Shown here piece by piece: positions 23,012 through 33,308 of a DNA stretch of 64,000 bases (positions within the stretch are counted from its first letter, which is position 1; every line of letters begins with the position of its first letter). The DNA is taken from NCBI RefSeq assembly GCF_025699485.1, contig NZ_JANUXN010000001.1, forward strand, positions 310,001 to 374,000, read 5' to 3'. This DNA comes from Thauera carbonicopians. GTDB taxonomy: Bacteria; Pseudomonadota; Gammaproteobacteria; Burkholderiales; Rhodocyclaceae. The notes beneath the pieces are model-generated. The model had not been told where the DNA came from, ran no database searches, and was given only the letters and a program-made list of their open reading frames with translations. Position numbers and translations under genes: made by a program.

Positions 23012-23767
23012 ATGTTCAGCCGCCTGCGTGAAGATCTGGCCAGCGTTCGCGAACGCGATCCTGCAGCCCGCTCCACGTTCGAGGTGCTGACCTGTTATCC
23101 GGGAGTGCATGCGCTGATGTTCCATCGTCTCGCTCATGGGGCGTGGCGCCGGCAATGGTTCTGGCTGGGCCGTTTCCTGAGCCACATCAGCCGTTTCCTG
23201 ACCGGGATCGAAATCCACCCCGGCGCGATCATCGGCCGACGGGTCTTCATCGATCACGGCATGGGCGTGGTCATCGGTGAAACGGCGGAGATCGGCGACG
23301 ACTGCACGATCTACCAGGCCGTCACGCTGGGCGGTACCTCGCTCTACCGCGGCACCAAACGGCATCCGACGCTGGGCAAGGGAGTGGTGGTCGGCGCCGG
23401 CGCCAAGGTGCTGGGCGGTTTCACCGTCGGCGACGGCGCCAAGATCGGCTCGAACGCAGTGGTCGTGAAGCCGGTGCCCGCCGGTGCGACGGCTGTCGGC
23501 AACCCGGCCCGGATCGTCGATGCCGAGCGCGACGCGCAACGTGAACAGAAGGCGGAGCAGATGGGCTTCAGCGCCTATGGCGTTACCCGCGACATGGACG
23601 ACCCCGTGTCCAAGGCGCTGCACGGCTTGCTGGACCATGCGGTCGAAACCGATCGCCGCCTGCAGGCGATGGCCGCCCGGCTCGAGGCGGCCGGCCTGCA
23701 GCTCGATTCATCGGTCGAGGCGAAGGATGATTTCGATGCCTCTCGCCTGTCGCGGATGGTGGATTGA
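23012..23767 (+). CDS. cysE: Serine O-acetyltransferase
   Basis: A 251-aa left-handed beta-helix (hexapeptide repeat) acetyltransferase that makes O-acetylserine from serine and acetyl-CoA, the first step of cysteine synthesis. The CysE signature is clear: [19 protein letters not shown], then [18 protein letters not shown] and a run of [10 protein letters not shown] hexapeptides. The start at 23012 follows the sequence CCGGAG; the frame extends upstream but homology begins with MFSRLRED. It lies directly upstream of the isc operon, a common association because cysteine feeds the cysteine desulfurase. Confidence 0.92.
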   Translation: MFSRLREDLASVRERDPAARSTFEVLTCYPGVHALMFHRLAHGAWRRQWFWLGRFLSHISRFLTGIEIHPGAIIGRRVFIDHGMGVVIGETAEIGDDCTIYQAVTLGGTSLYRGTKRHPTLGKGVVVGAGAKVLGGFTVGDGAKIGSNAVVVKPVPAGATAVGNPARIVDAERDAQREQKAEQMGFSAYGVTRDMDDPVSKALHGLLDHAVETDRRLQAMAARLEAAGLQLDSSVEAKDDFDASRLSRMVD

Positions 23768-23787
23768 AGTCATCGACCTCTCTCTAT

Positions 23788-23812
23788 ATAGTTGACCGTT
23801 TTTGTCGGGATA
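23788..23812 (+). promoter_or_regulatory. IscR operator 1 (type 1-like)
   Basis: ATAGTTGACCG..GTCGGGATA resembles the 25-bp type 1 IscR site (ATAsyyGACTrwwwyAGTCrrsTAT). Its left half is identical to that of operator 2, 28 bases downstream. The right half deviates at the end. Confidence 0.6.
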
Positions 23813-23815
23813 AGT

Positions 23816-23840
23816 ATAGTTGACCGAAACGTTCGGGTAT
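23816..23840 (+). promoter_or_regulatory. IscR operator 2 (type 1)
   Basis: The 25 bases ATAGTTGACCG-AAAC-GTTCGGGTAT match the type 1 [2Fe-2S]-IscR consensus at most positions, including both TAT/ATA ends. Located 55 bases before iscR, it supports feedback repression of the isc operon by holo-IscR. Confidence 0.75.
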
Positions 23841-23894
23841 TCAGGATGCGTGGCGTCCTTGCCGGGCGACTCAAGGTTTCGGAGAGATGATGCG

Positions 23895-24377
23895 ATGAGA
23901 TTGACGACCAAGGGACGTTTCGCCGTGACGGCGATGATCGATCTGGCGGCGCGCCAGAACGACGGTCCGGTGACGCTGGCCGGCATCGCCGAGCGGCAGA
24001 AGATCTCGCTGTCCTACCTCGAACAGCTGTTCGGCAAGCTGCGCCGCCACGATCTGGTCAGCAGCGTGCGCGGCCCGGGCGGCGGCTATCGTCTGGTGCG
24101 CAGCATGGACGAGATCACGGTGGCGGACATCATCATCGCCGTGGACGAGCCGCTGGATGCCACGCAGTGCGGCGGCAAGCAGAACTGCCATGACGCGCAG
24201 CGCTGCATGACGCACGATCTGTGGGCCAACCTGAACAAGCGCATGTATGCCTACCTCGACTCCGTGACCTTGCGTGCGCTCGTCGAGCGCCAGGTCAAGC
24301 CGGATTCCGACATGGCGGTCCTGAAGAACATCCGCCGCCGTGCCACGCTGCAGGCGCGCGAAATCGCGGCAGCTTGA
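23895..24377 (+). CDS. iscR: Iron-sulfur cluster regulator IscR
   Basis: A 160-aa Rrf2-family winged-helix repressor that senses [2Fe-2S] status and controls the isc operon. The ligands C92, C98, C104 and H107 (CGGKQNCHDAQRCMTH) are at exactly the E. coli positions. N-terminal recognition helix residues (TLAGIAERQKISLSYLEQL) are intact. The start at 23895 follows GGAGAG; the frame runs further upstream through the operators and is not coding there. It heads the isc operon and is likely autoregulated through the two upstream boxes. Confidence 0.95.
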   Translation: MRLTTKGRFAVTAMIDLAARQNDGPVTLAGIAERQKISLSYLEQLFGKLRRHDLVSSVRGPGGGYRLVRSMDEITVADIIIAVDEPLDATQCGGKQNCHDAQRCMTHDLWANLNKRMYAYLDSVTLRALVERQVKPDSDMAVLKNIRRRATLQAREIAAA

Positions 24378-24385
24378 GGGCCGGG

Positions 24386-25549
24386 ATGAGTTTTGCCCCG
24401 GTCTATCTCGACTGGAACGCCACGACGCCGCTCGATCCGCAGGTGCGCGAAGCCATGCTGCCCTGGCTGGGCGCAGCCGAACCGATCCGTTTCGGCAATG
24501 CGTCGAGCCGGCACGAATACGGCAGGCAGGCGCGTGCGGCCGTCGATGAGGCGCGTGCACGCGTGGCTGCGGCAGTCGGCGCTCACGCGACCGAGGTGAT
24601 CTTCACCAGCGGCGGCTCGGAAGCGAACAACCTCTTCCTGAAAGGCGCGGCGGCCTGTCTGAGACCCGGTACGGTCGCCGTCAGTGCGATCGAGCATCCC
24701 TGTGTGCGCGAACCGGCGAAGCAGTTGCAGCGAACCGGCTGGACGCTGAAGGAAATCGCGGTCGACGCGCATGGCATGATCGATGCGGCCGACTGGGCCG
24801 CAATGCTGCAAGCCAGGCCGGCGCTGGTGTCGGTGATGCTGGCCAACAACGAGACGGGCGTGCTGCAGGACATTGCCGCGCTGGCGACCGAGGCGCGCAA
24901 GCCGGGCGCTTGGTTCCACACCGACGCGGTGCAGGCGCTGGGCAAGGTCGAGCTGGATTTCCGTGCGCTGGGCGTCAATGCGATGACGCTGTCGGCGCAC
25001 AAGGTCGGCGGCCCGCTCGGTGCGGGCGCGCTGGTGGTGGACAAGCGTGTCGAGCTGGCGCCGCTGATCGCCGGAGGCGGGCAGGAGCGCGGGCTGCGCT
25101 CCGGCACCGAGAACGTGGCGGCGATCGTCGGCTTCGGTGTCGCCTGCGAACGGGCGGTGGCGCGCCGCGAAGACGAGGCGCAGCGACTGGCGCTGCTGCG
25201 CGGCGAGATCGAGACAGGTCTGGCCGCGCTCGGTGCCACCGTGTTTTCACGGGCAGCGCAGCGCCTGCCGAATACGGTATTTTTCGCCTTCGGCAACATC
25301 GACGGCGAAACCCTGGTGGGCAAGCTGGACCGCGCGGGCTTTGCCTGCGCCAGCGGTTCGGCGTGTTCGAGCGCCCAGCCCGAGCCGTCGCATACGCTGC
25401 TGGCAATGGGCGTCGATCCGGCGGTGGCGCGCGGCGCGGTGCGCGTCAGCCTGGGGCGCACGACCACGGCGGACGACGTGGCGCGATTCGTCGCGACCCT
25501 GTCGCGCGTGGTCGAAGATTTGAGAAAATTGGCGTCGGTGGCGGGCTGA
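24386..25549 (+). CDS. Cysteine desulfurase paralogue (NifS/IscS family)
   Basis: A 387-aa PLP enzyme that should release sulfur from cysteine as a persulfide. The PLP lysine K206 is in LSAHKVGG and the catalytic Cys327 in [13 protein letters not shown]; the substrate/PLP loop [11 protein letters not shown] is present. It is shorter than IscS and ends [14 protein letters not shown] without the SPLWEMYK..W tail that docks IscU in classical IscS. It lies 8 bases after iscR, directly before iscS. Presence of two tandem desulfurases in one isc operon is unusual compared with E. coli; the tail difference hints at a separate sulfur acceptor. Confidence 0.9.
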   Translation: MSFAPVYLDWNATTPLDPQVREAMLPWLGAAEPIRFGNASSRHEYGRQARAAVDEARARVAAAVGAHATEVIFTSGGSEANNLFLKGAAACLRPGTVAVSAIEHPCVREPAKQLQRTGWTLKEIAVDAHGMIDAADWAAMLQARPALVSVMLANNETGVLQDIAALATEARKPGAWFHTDAVQALGKVELDFRALGVNAMTLSAHKVGGPLGAGALVVDKRVELAPLIAGGGQERGLRSGTENVAAIVGFGVACERAVARREDEAQRLALLRGEIETGLAALGATVFSRAAQRLPNTVFFAFGNIDGETLVGKLDRAGFACASGSACSSAQPEPSHTLLAMGVDPAVARGAVRVSLGRTTTADDVARFVATLSRVVEDLRKLASVAG

Positions 25550-25605
25550 ACCGCGGCGGCGTTCGAAACCTGACAACAACACAAACCCCTCTGCGGAGAG
25601 ATGCA

Positions 25606-26817
25606 ATGCTGAAGTTCCCGATCTACCTCGACTACTCTGCGACAACGCCGGTGGATCCGCGCGTGGCGGCGAAGATGATCCCGTGGCTGACCGAACATTT
25701 CGGCAACCCGGCAAGCCGCTCGCACGCCTACGGCTGGGAAGCCGAGCAGGCGGTCGAGGAAGCGCGCGAACAGGTCGCGGCGCTGGTCGGGGCCGATGCC
25801 AAGGAAATCGTCTGGACCTCGGGCGCGACCGAGTCGAACAACCTCGCGATCAAGGGCGTGGCGCATTTCTACCAGGGCAAGGGCAAGCACGTCATCACCG
25901 TCAAGACCGAACACAAGGCAGTGCTCGACACCGTGCGCGAACTCGAACGCGAAGGCTTCGAAGCAACCTACCTCGACGTGCAGGAAAACGGCCTGATCGA
26001 CCTCGAGGTGCTGAAGGCGGCGATCCGTCCGGACACCATCCTGGTGTCGGTGATGTTCGTCAACAACGAAGTCGGCGTGGTGCAGCCGATCGCCGAAATC
26101 GGCGAAATCTGTCGCAGCAAGGGCATCGTCTTCCACGTCGATGCCGCGCAGGCCACCGGCAAGGTCGCCATCGATCTCGGCAGTCTGAAGGTCGACCTGA
26201 TGAGCTTCTCCGCGCACAAGACTTATGGGCCGAAGGGCGTCGGTGCGCTGTACGTGCGCCGCAAGCCGCGTGTGCGCCTCGAGGCGCAGATGCATGGTGG
26301 CGGCCACGAGCGCGGCATGCGCTCGGGCACGCTGGCGACGCACCAGATCGTCGGCATGGGCGAAGCCTTCCGCCTCGCGCGCGAGGAAATGGCGGGCGAG
26401 AACGAACGCATCCTCAGGCTGCGTGACAAACTGATGAACGGCCTGACCGGGATCGAGGCGACCTACGTCAATGGCGACCTCGAGCAGCGCGTGCCGCACA
26501 ACCTGAACATTTCCTTCGCCTACGTCGAAGGCGAGTCGCTGATCATGGCGATCAAGGACATCGCGGTATCCAGCGGCTCGGCCTGCACCTCGGCCAGCCT
26601 GGAGCCGTCCTATGTGCTGCGAGCCCTGGGCCGCAACGACGAACTGGCGCACAGCTCGATCCGTTTCTCGATCGGCCGCTTCACCACCGAGGAAGAAGTC
26701 GATTTCACCATCGATCTGCTGCGGAACAAGATCGGCAAGCTGCGCGAACTGTCGCCGCTGTGGGAGATGTACAAGGAAGGCATCGACCTCGACACGGTGC
26801 AGTGGGCCGCGCACTGA
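25606..26817 (+). CDS. iscS: Cysteine desulfurase IscS
   Basis: A 403-aa PLP-dependent desulfurase that supplies sulfur to IscU and to tRNA thiolation. K205 ([11 protein letters not shown]) binds PLP and C327 ([13 protein letters not shown]) carries the persulfide, matching E. coli IscS. The full-length IscU-docking tail [19 protein letters not shown] is present. Start is ATG 25606; the ATG at 25601 is out of frame and stops immediately. It is followed by iscU after 38 bases. Confidence 0.96.
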   Translation: MLKFPIYLDYSATTPVDPRVAAKMIPWLTEHFGNPASRSHAYGWEAEQAVEEAREQVAALVGADAKEIVWTSGATESNNLAIKGVAHFYQGKGKHVITVKTEHKAVLDTVRELEREGFEATYLDVQENGLIDLEVLKAAIRPDTILVSVMFVNNEVGVVQPIAEIGEICRSKGIVFHVDAAQATGKVAIDLGSLKVDLMSFSAHKTYGPKGVGALYVRRKPRVRLEAQMHGGGHERGMRSGTLATHQIVGMGEAFRLAREEMAGENERILRLRDKLMNGLTGIEATYVNGDLEQRVPHNLNISFAYVEGESLIMAIKDIAVSSGSACTSASLEPSYVLRALGRNDELAHSSIRFSIGRFTTEEEVDFTIDLLRNKIGKLRELSPLWEMYKEGIDLDTVQWAAH

Positions 26818-26855
26818 GCGCCAACGAATAAAGACGAAAATCCCTGGAGAAACAC

Positions 26856-27239
26856 ATGGCTTACAGCGACAAGGTCCTGGACCACTACGAAAACCCCCGC
26901 AACGTCGGCTCCTTCGGCAAGGACGAGGAAGGCGTGGCCACCGGCATGGTCGGCGCGCCCGCCTGTGGCGACGTCATGAAGCTGCAGATCAAGGTCGGCA
27001 AGGACGGCGTGATTGAGGACGCGAAGTTCAAGACCTACGGCTGCGGCTCGGCGATCGCGTCGAGCTCGCTGGTGACCGAATGGGTCAAGGGCAAGACGAT
27101 CGACCAGGCGCTGGACATCAAGAACACCCAGATCGCCGAGGAGCTGGCGCTGCCGCCGGTCAAGATCCATTGCTCGATCCTGGCCGAGGATGCGATCAAG
27201 GCCGCCGTGGCCGACTATCGCAAGAAGCATCTGGCCTGA
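26856..27239 (+). CDS. iscU: Fe-S cluster scaffold IscU
   Basis: A 127-aa scaffold on which [2Fe-2S] clusters are assembled. The three conserved cysteines are present in [23 protein letters not shown] and [12 protein letters not shown], and the chaperone-recognised LPPVK motif precedes the last one. A ribosome site GGAGAAAC lies before the ATG. It sits between iscS and iscA in the standard isc order. Confidence 0.97.
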   Translation: MAYSDKVLDHYENPRNVGSFGKDEEGVATGMVGAPACGDVMKLQIKVGKDGVIEDAKFKTYGCGSAIASSSLVTEWVKGKTIDQALDIKNTQIAEELALPPVKIHCSILAEDAIKAAVADYRKKHLA

Positions 27240-27264
27240 GCGGCCGCGAACAGGAGGCAAGATC

Positions 27265-27588
27265 ATGAGCGTGACTCTGTCCGAAAACGCTGCGCGTCAT
27301 GTGTCGAATTTCATCGCCAAGCGCGGCAAGGGCTTCGGCATCCGCCTCGGGGTGAAGACCTCGGGATGCTCGGGCATGGCCTACAAGCTCGAATTCGTCG
27401 ACGACACCCACGATGAGGACCTGGTGTTCGACAGCCACGGCGTCAAGGTCGTGGTCGATCCGAAGAGCCTGGCCTATCTCGACGGCACCGAGCTGGATTT
27501 CGTCAAGGAAGGGCTGAACGAAGGCTTCAGGTTCAACAACCCGAACGTCAAGGATCAGTGCGGCTGCGGCGAGAGCTTCAACGTCTGA
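27265..27588 (+). CDS. iscA: A-type Fe-S carrier IscA
   Basis: A 107-aa A-type carrier with the cluster cysteines in [13 protein letters not shown] and the CGCGESF C-terminus. It transfers clusters or iron to apo-targets. The start at 27265 has GGAGG upstream; a longer in-frame extension overlaps iscU and is not conserved. It is 4 bases before hscB. Confidence 0.96.
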   Translation: MSVTLSENAARHVSNFIAKRGKGFGIRLGVKTSGCSGMAYKLEFVDDTHDEDLVFDSHGVKVVVDPKSLAYLDGTELDFVKEGLNEGFRFNNPNVKDQCGCGESFNV

Positions 27589-27592
27589 CGGC

Positions 27593-28126
27593 ATGAGCAT
27601 CGATCTGAAGCAGGATCATTTCAGCCTGTTCGGCCTGCCGCGCCGCTATGCCCTGGACGAGACGGCGCTCGAGGCCGCCTGGCATGGCCTGCAGTCGCAG
27701 GTCCATCCCGATCGCCATGCCCACCTGCCGGACGTCGACAAGCGGCGGGCGATGCAGTGGGCAACACGCGTCAACGAAGGTTTCCAGACGCTGAAGAAGC
27801 CACTCGCCCGCGCCCGCTACCTGCTGGAGCTGGCCGGAGTGGATGTCGGCGCCGAAACCAACACCGCGATGTCGCCCGAGTTCCTGATGGAACAGATGGA
27901 GTGGCGCGAAGCGGTCGAGGAGGCGCGTGACGCAGGCGAAGTCGAGGCGCTGGAACACTTGCACATGCGCCTGCTGCGCCATGCGCGTGACGTGCGCGGC
28001 GAACTGGCGCGCCAGCTCGACACCGACCACGACTACTCCCAGGCAGCCGACACCGTGCGCCGGCTGATGTTCATCGAAAAACTCCAGCACGAGATCGACG
28101 AAGCGCTGCTCGCACTCGAAGGCTGA
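27593..28126 (+). CDS. hscB: Fe-S co-chaperone HscB
   Basis: A 177-aa J-domain protein that delivers IscU to HscA. The J-domain HPD loop is seen as VHPDRHAHL near residue 40, with the YFLFGLP-type start ([11 protein letters not shown]). The C-terminal three-helix region that binds IscU follows from about residue 85. The ATG overlaps closely with iscA (4-base gap), indicating translational coupling. Confidence 0.93.
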   Translation: MSIDLKQDHFSLFGLPRRYALDETALEAAWHGLQSQVHPDRHAHLPDVDKRRAMQWATRVNEGFQTLKKPLARARYLLELAGVDVGAETNTAMSPEFLMEQMEWREAVEEARDAGEVEALEHLHMRLLRHARDVRGELARQLDTDHDYSQAADTVRRLMFIEKLQHEIDEALLALEG

Positions 28127-28149
28127 AAACAAGAGGCACGGATTCCCTG

Positions 28150-30018
28150 ATGGCCCTGTTGCAGATCGCCGAACCCGGCATGTCCACCGAGCCGCACAAG
28201 CACCGGCTTGCGGTGGGCATCGACCTGGGGACCACCAATTCGCTCGTCGCCAGCGTGCGCAACGGCATCGCCGTGTGCCTGCCGGACGAATCCGGCCGCA
28301 GCATGCTGCCGTCCGTGGTGCGCTACCACGCCGATGGCAGCGTCGAAGTCGGGCAGGGCGCGTTGAAGGCGCAGGCGACCGATCCGCGCAATGCCATCGT
28401 CTCGGTCAAGCGCTTCATGGGGCGCGGCCTGAAGGACGTGGCCCATGTCGAGACCATGCCCTACGACTTCGAGGACGGTCCGGGCATGCTGCGGCTGCGC
28501 ACTGTGCAAGGCGTCAAGAGCCCGGTCGAAGTGTCGGCCGAGATCCTGCGCGAGCTGCGCATGCGCGCCGAAGCCAGCCTGGGCGGTGCGCTGGTCGGCG
28601 CGGTCATCACGGTGCCGGCCTATTTCGACGACGCCCAGCGCCAGGCGACCAAGGATGCGGCGCGCCTGGCCGGGCTGGACGTGCTGCGCCTGCTCAACGA
28701 ACCCACCGCGGCGGCGGTCGCCTATGGCCTCGACAACGCCGCCGAAGGCGTCTATGCCGTCTACGACCTCGGCGGCGGCACTTTCGACCTGTCGATCCTG
28801 AAGCTGTCGCGCGGCGTGTTCGAAGTGCTGTCGACCAACGGCGATGCTGCATTGGGCGGCGACGACTTCGACCACCGCCTGTTCTGCGCCATCCTCGAAC
28901 GTGCCGCGATCGCACCGCCTTCGCTCGAGGACGCCCGCCGCCTGCAGATGAAGGCGCGCGAAGCCAAGGAACTACTGACTTCCTGCGAGGAAGCGCCGGT
29001 CCACCTGCGCCTGGGTTCGGGCGAACTGGTCGATCTCGTCCTCACCCGCGACGAATTCGCCGACATGACCCGCCACCTGGTGCAGAAGACGTTGACGCCG
29101 GTGCGCAAGGCCTTGCGCGACGCCGGACTGACGCCCGACGAAATCAAGGGCGTGGTGATGGTCGGCGGCGCCACGCGGATGCCCCACATCCAGCGCGCGG
29201 TCGCCGCCTTCTTCGGCCAGGAGCCGCTGACCAACCTCGATCCCGACAAGGTGGTCGCGCTCGGCGCCGCGATGCAGGCCAACATGCTGGCCGGCAACCG
29301 CGCCGAACAGGACGACTGGCTGCTGCTCGACGTCATCCCGCTGTCGCTCGGCCTGGAGACCATGGGCGGGCTGGTGGAGAAGGTCGTGCCGCGCAACTCC
29401 ACGCTGCCGATCGCGCGCGCGCAGGAATTCACCACCTTCAAGGACGGCCAGACGGCGATGGCTGTCCACGTCGTCCAGGGCGAGCGCGAACTGGTGGCGG
29501 ACTGCCGCTCGCTGGCGCGTTTCGAACTGCGCGGCATCCCGCCGATGGTGGCGGGCGCGGCACGCATCCGCGTGAGCTTCCAGGTCGATGCCGACGGCCT
29601 GCTGTCGGTGTCGGCGCGCGAGATGTCCTCGGGCGTCGAAGCGAGCGTGCTGGTGAAGCCGTCCTACGGCCTGTCCGACGACGAGATCGCCGAAATGCTG
29701 AAATCCGGCGTCGAACACGCCGGCGACGACATGATGCTGCGCGCGCTGCGCGAACAGCAGGTCGAAGCCGAGCGCGTGATCGAGGCCACCGAGCAAGCGC
29801 TGGCCAAGGACGGCCATCTGCTCGACGCCGGCGAGCGTGCCGCGATCGACGCCGCGATCGAACATCTGCGCACGCTGCGCACCGGCAGCGACCACCGTGC
29901 CATCAAGACCGGCATCGACGCCTTCGCGCGTGCCACCGACGAATTCGCCGCCCGCCGCATGGACAACAGCATCCGCAGCGCGCTGGCCGGCCACAAGGTA
30001 GACGAGTTGGAACTCTGA
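28150..30018 (+). CDS. hscA: Hsp70-class chaperone HscA
   Basis: A 622-aa DnaK-family ATPase specialised for IscU. The nucleotide-binding domain shows [12 protein letters not shown] (about 26-37), the hinge [17 protein letters not shown], and [14 protein letters not shown]. The substrate-binding domain begins near residue 390 ([13 protein letters not shown]), with the HscA-typical TTFKDGQT segment. Length matches HscA (about 616-622). It is 23 bases after hscB and 6 before fdx. Confidence 0.96.
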   Translation: MALLQIAEPGMSTEPHKHRLAVGIDLGTTNSLVASVRNGIAVCLPDESGRSMLPSVVRYHADGSVEVGQGALKAQATDPRNAIVSVKRFMGRGLKDVAHVETMPYDFEDGPGMLRLRTVQGVKSPVEVSAEILRELRMRAEASLGGALVGAVITVPAYFDDAQRQATKDAARLAGLDVLRLLNEPTAAAVAYGLDNAAEGVYAVYDLGGGTFDLSILKLSRGVFEVLSTNGDAALGGDDFDHRLFCAILERAAIAPPSLEDARRLQMKAREAKELLTSCEEAPVHLRLGSGELVDLVLTRDEFADMTRHLVQKTLTPVRKALRDAGLTPDEIKGVVMVGGATRMPHIQRAVAAFFGQEPLTNLDPDKVVALGAAMQANMLAGNRAEQDDWLLLDVIPLSLGLETMGGLVEKVVPRNSTLPIARAQEFTTFKDGQTAMAVHVVQGERELVADCRSLARFELRGIPPMVAGAARIRVSFQVDADGLLSVSAREMSSGVEASVLVKPSYGLSDDEIAEMLKSGVEHAGDDMMLRALREQQVEAERVIEATEQALAKDGHLLDAGERAAIDAAIEHLRTLRTGSDHRAIKTGIDAFARATDEFAARRMDNSIRSALAGHKVDELEL

Positions 30019-30024
30019 CCCATC

Positions 30025-30366
30025 ATGACCCAGATCATTGTCCTTCCCCATGTCGAACTCTGCCCCGACGGCAGCGTGATCGAAGCCAAACCGGGCCAGT
30101 CGGTCTGCGAGAGCCTGATCGAGAACGACATCTACATCGAGCATGCCTGTGAGATGTCCTGCGCGTGCACGACCTGCCATGTCATCGTGCGCGAGGGTTT
30201 CGACGCGTTGCCGCCCGCCGAGGAAGAGGAAGAGGACCTGCTCGACAAGGCCTGGGGGCTGGAACCGCAGTCCCGGCTGTCGTGCCAGGTCCAGGTCGGC
30301 GACACGCCGCTGGTGGTGGAAATCCCGCGCTACACGATCAACATGGCCCGCGAAGGAAAGCACTGA
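30025..30366 (+). CDS. fdx: Isc-type [2Fe-2S] ferredoxin
   Basis: A 113-aa adrenodoxin-type ferredoxin that supplies electrons for cluster assembly. The cluster cysteines are in HACEMSCACTTCH (C-x5-C-x2-C) and RLSCQVQV. The acidic EEEEEDLLDKA segment typical of the family lies between them. It is followed by iscX one base after its stop. Confidence 0.96.
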   Translation: MTQIIVLPHVELCPDGSVIEAKPGQSVCESLIENDIYIEHACEMSCACTTCHVIVREGFDALPPAEEEEEDLLDKAWGLEPQSRLSCQVQVGDTPLVVEIPRYTINMAREGKH

Positions 30367-30367
30367 A

Positions 30368-30562
30368 ATGAAATGGACCGACGTGCAGGAAATCGCCATC
30401 CAGTTGTCGGAAGCCCGGCCGGACGTCGACCCGACCAGGGTGAATTTCGTCGACCTGATGAACTGGGTGATCGTGCTGCCCGAATTCGACGACGATCCCA
30501 AGCGCTGCGGCGAGCGCATCCTGGAAGGCATCCAGCAGGCCTGGATCGACGAGGTCGACTGA
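30368..30562 (+). CDS. iscX: Fe-S assembly protein IscX
   Basis: A 64-aa acidic IscX (YfhJ) protein that binds IscS and iron and modulates cluster assembly. MKWTDVQEIAIQL, DPTRVNFVDLMNWV and LPEFDDDPKRCGERILEGIQQAWIDE are all family-typical. Starts one base after the fdx stop and completes the isc operon. A 66-base gap separates it from the convergent response-regulator gene. Confidence 0.95.
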   Translation: MKWTDVQEIAIQLSEARPDVDPTRVNFVDLMNWVIVLPEFDDDPKRCGERILEGIQQAWIDEVD

Positions 30563-30628
30563 ATTCGTAGCTGCTCCGGGCGTCGGTGCGGCGTCCGGTT
30601 GCTGCAAGTTCCGCCTCTCCGGCTCGGC

Positions 30629-31084
30629 TCAATAGCCGTTGCGGGTGCTGGCGTCGCTGCTTTCGTTGACCTCCAGCCAGTAGCGGCCGAGCAGGCCGAT
30701 GACCTGCACGAAGCGCTCGAAGTCCACCGGCTTGCGCACGTAGCTGTTCGCGCCGAGATTGTAGGCCTGCTGCAGATCGAGCGATTCGCGCGAAGTGGTC
30801 AGCACCACCACCGGCAGCAGCGTGGTGCGCGAATCGGCGCGGATGTGGCGCAGCACTTCCAGGCCGTCGATGCGCGGCAGCTTCAGGTCCAGCATCACCA
30901 CGGCGGGCAGCGGGCCGTTGTTGCCGGCATAGCTGCCGGTGCCGAACAGGTAGTCCAGCGCTTCGGCGCCGTCATGCACCACGATCACCGGGTTGGTGAT
31001 CTGGTTCTTGCTGAAGGCGTGAAGTGCGAGCGCTTCGTCGTCGGGATTGTCCTCGACGAGCAGGATCGGACGGTTGTTGCTCAT
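30629..31084 (-). CDS. CheY-like single-domain response regulator
   Basis: A 151-aa receiver-only protein. Acidic pocket residues E11-D12, the phosphoacceptor D66 in VVMLDLKLP, the T/S in VVLTTSRE and the K in YVRKPVDF are all present. The length and LVEDNPDDEALALHAF start match the Rcp1-like group of receivers often partnered with bacteriophytochrome or hybrid kinases, but no kinase is nearby. It is the last gene of the minus-strand dap-prmB unit. Confidence 0.85.
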   Translation of the reverse strand: MSNNRPILLVEDNPDDEALALHAFSKNQITNPVIVVHDGAEALDYLFGTGSYAGNNGPLPAVVMLDLKLPRIDGLEVLRHIRADSRTTLLPVVVLTTSRESLDLQQAYNLGANSYVRKPVDFERFVQVIGLLGRYWLEVNESSDASTRNGY

Positions 31085-31118
31085 CGCTCTAAGCCCTCCT
31101 GGATCGGTCTCGTGGTGC

Positions 31119-32093
31119 TCAGGGCTGGCCGCCGGGAAGATCTTCCCTTCTCAGCACGAACACCATGTCGTCGCCACCGCGGGTGGAGAGCCAGGTGAAG
31201 GGCAGGTCGGGGAAAGCATCTTCGACGATGTCGCGGTTATGACCGACCTCGACGGCCAGCAGACCGTTCGGGTTCAGGTGTTCGGCGCCTTCGGCAATCA
31301 GCTTGCGCACGACGTCGAGCCCATCGTCGCCGGCAGCGAGTGCCATGTGCGGCTCGTGCAGGTATTCGGGCGGCAGGGTGTCCATCGCGTCGCCGGTGAC
31401 ATAGGGCGGATTGCTCAGGATCAGGTCGTAGCGGCGCCCGTCGAGGGCCGAGAACACGTCAGACTGCACCAGCTCGATGCGTGCATCCAGGCCGTAGTCG
31501 CTCACGTTCTGAAGCGCGACGTCGAGCGCATCCTCGGACAGGTCCGCGGCAGTGACCTCGGCATTGGGGAAGGCGTGCGCCATCAATACGGCGAGACAGC
31601 CCGAGCCGGTGCACATGTCCAGCGCGCTGGTGATTTCTTCAGGCTCGTCGATCCATCCTGCAAGGCCGTCTTCCAACAGCTCGGCGAAGAAGGAGCGCGG
31701 CACGATGACGCGCTCATCCACGGTGAAGCGGAAATCGCCCAGCCATGCTTCCCCTAGAATGTAGGCGGTCGGCACGCGCTCGTCGGTGCGGCGTTCGATC
31801 GCTTCGAACAGGGCGATGCGCTCCTCGGCCGGAATGCAGGCGTCGAGGAAGGGCTCGAGCCGGTCAAGCGGCAGCGCCAGCGAACCCAGCAGCAGCCACA
31901 CGGCTTCGTCGTAGCTGTCGTTGGTGCCATGGCCGCAGAAGATGCCGGCGCGGTTGAAGCGGGTGACGGCGTAGCGCAGCCAGTCGCGCACCGTGACCAG
32001 CTCGGCCAGCGGGCCGTGATCGTGTTCATGATCATGGTCGCAATCGCACTGCTCGTGATCGCAAGGTGCGTGATCGGTCGAATGTTGGTTCAT
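31119..32093 (-). CDS. prmB: Ribosomal protein uL3 glutamine methyltransferase PrmB
   Basis: A 324-aa SAM-dependent N5-glutamine methyltransferase. The SAM loop LDMCTGSGCLAVLMA and the catalytic NPPY motif (LILSNPPYVTG, about residue 229) are intact and the family HemK/PrmB alpha-helical N-domain is present. The first 26 residues are unusual: seven His, three Cys and six Asp, ending CDCDHDHEHDHG, which resembles a metal-binding tail of urease or hydrogenase chaperones. An AAGGAA ribosome site precedes the ATG at 32093. It follows dapE after 37 bases. Confidence 0.92.
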   Translation of the reverse strand: MNQHSTDHAPCDHEQCDCDHDHEHDHGPLAELVTVRDWLRYAVTRFNRAGIFCGHGTNDSYDEAVWLLLGSLALPLDRLEPFLDACIPAEERIALFEAIERRTDERVPTAYILGEAWLGDFRFTVDERVIVPRSFFAELLEDGLAGWIDEPEEITSALDMCTGSGCLAVLMAHAFPNAEVTAADLSEDALDVALQNVSDYGLDARIELVQSDVFSALDGRRYDLILSNPPYVTGDAMDTLPPEYLHEPHMALAAGDDGLDVVRKLIAEGAEHLNPNGLLAVEVGHNRDIVEDAFPDLPFTWLSTRGGDDMVFVLRREDLPGGQP

Positions 32094-32130
32094 GGATGTG
32101 TCGATTCCTTGTTTTCGTCGCTGGGCGGCT

Positions 32131-33273
<1,143 letters not shown>

Positions 33274-33308
33274 TCAGCGTGTTCTTGGAGTGGGGTGGAA
33301 AATCGCGC

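Noticed and set aside
28275-30152. 625-codon plus-strand frame overlapping hscA
   Set aside because: Arginine-rich shadow frame over a complete hscA gene.
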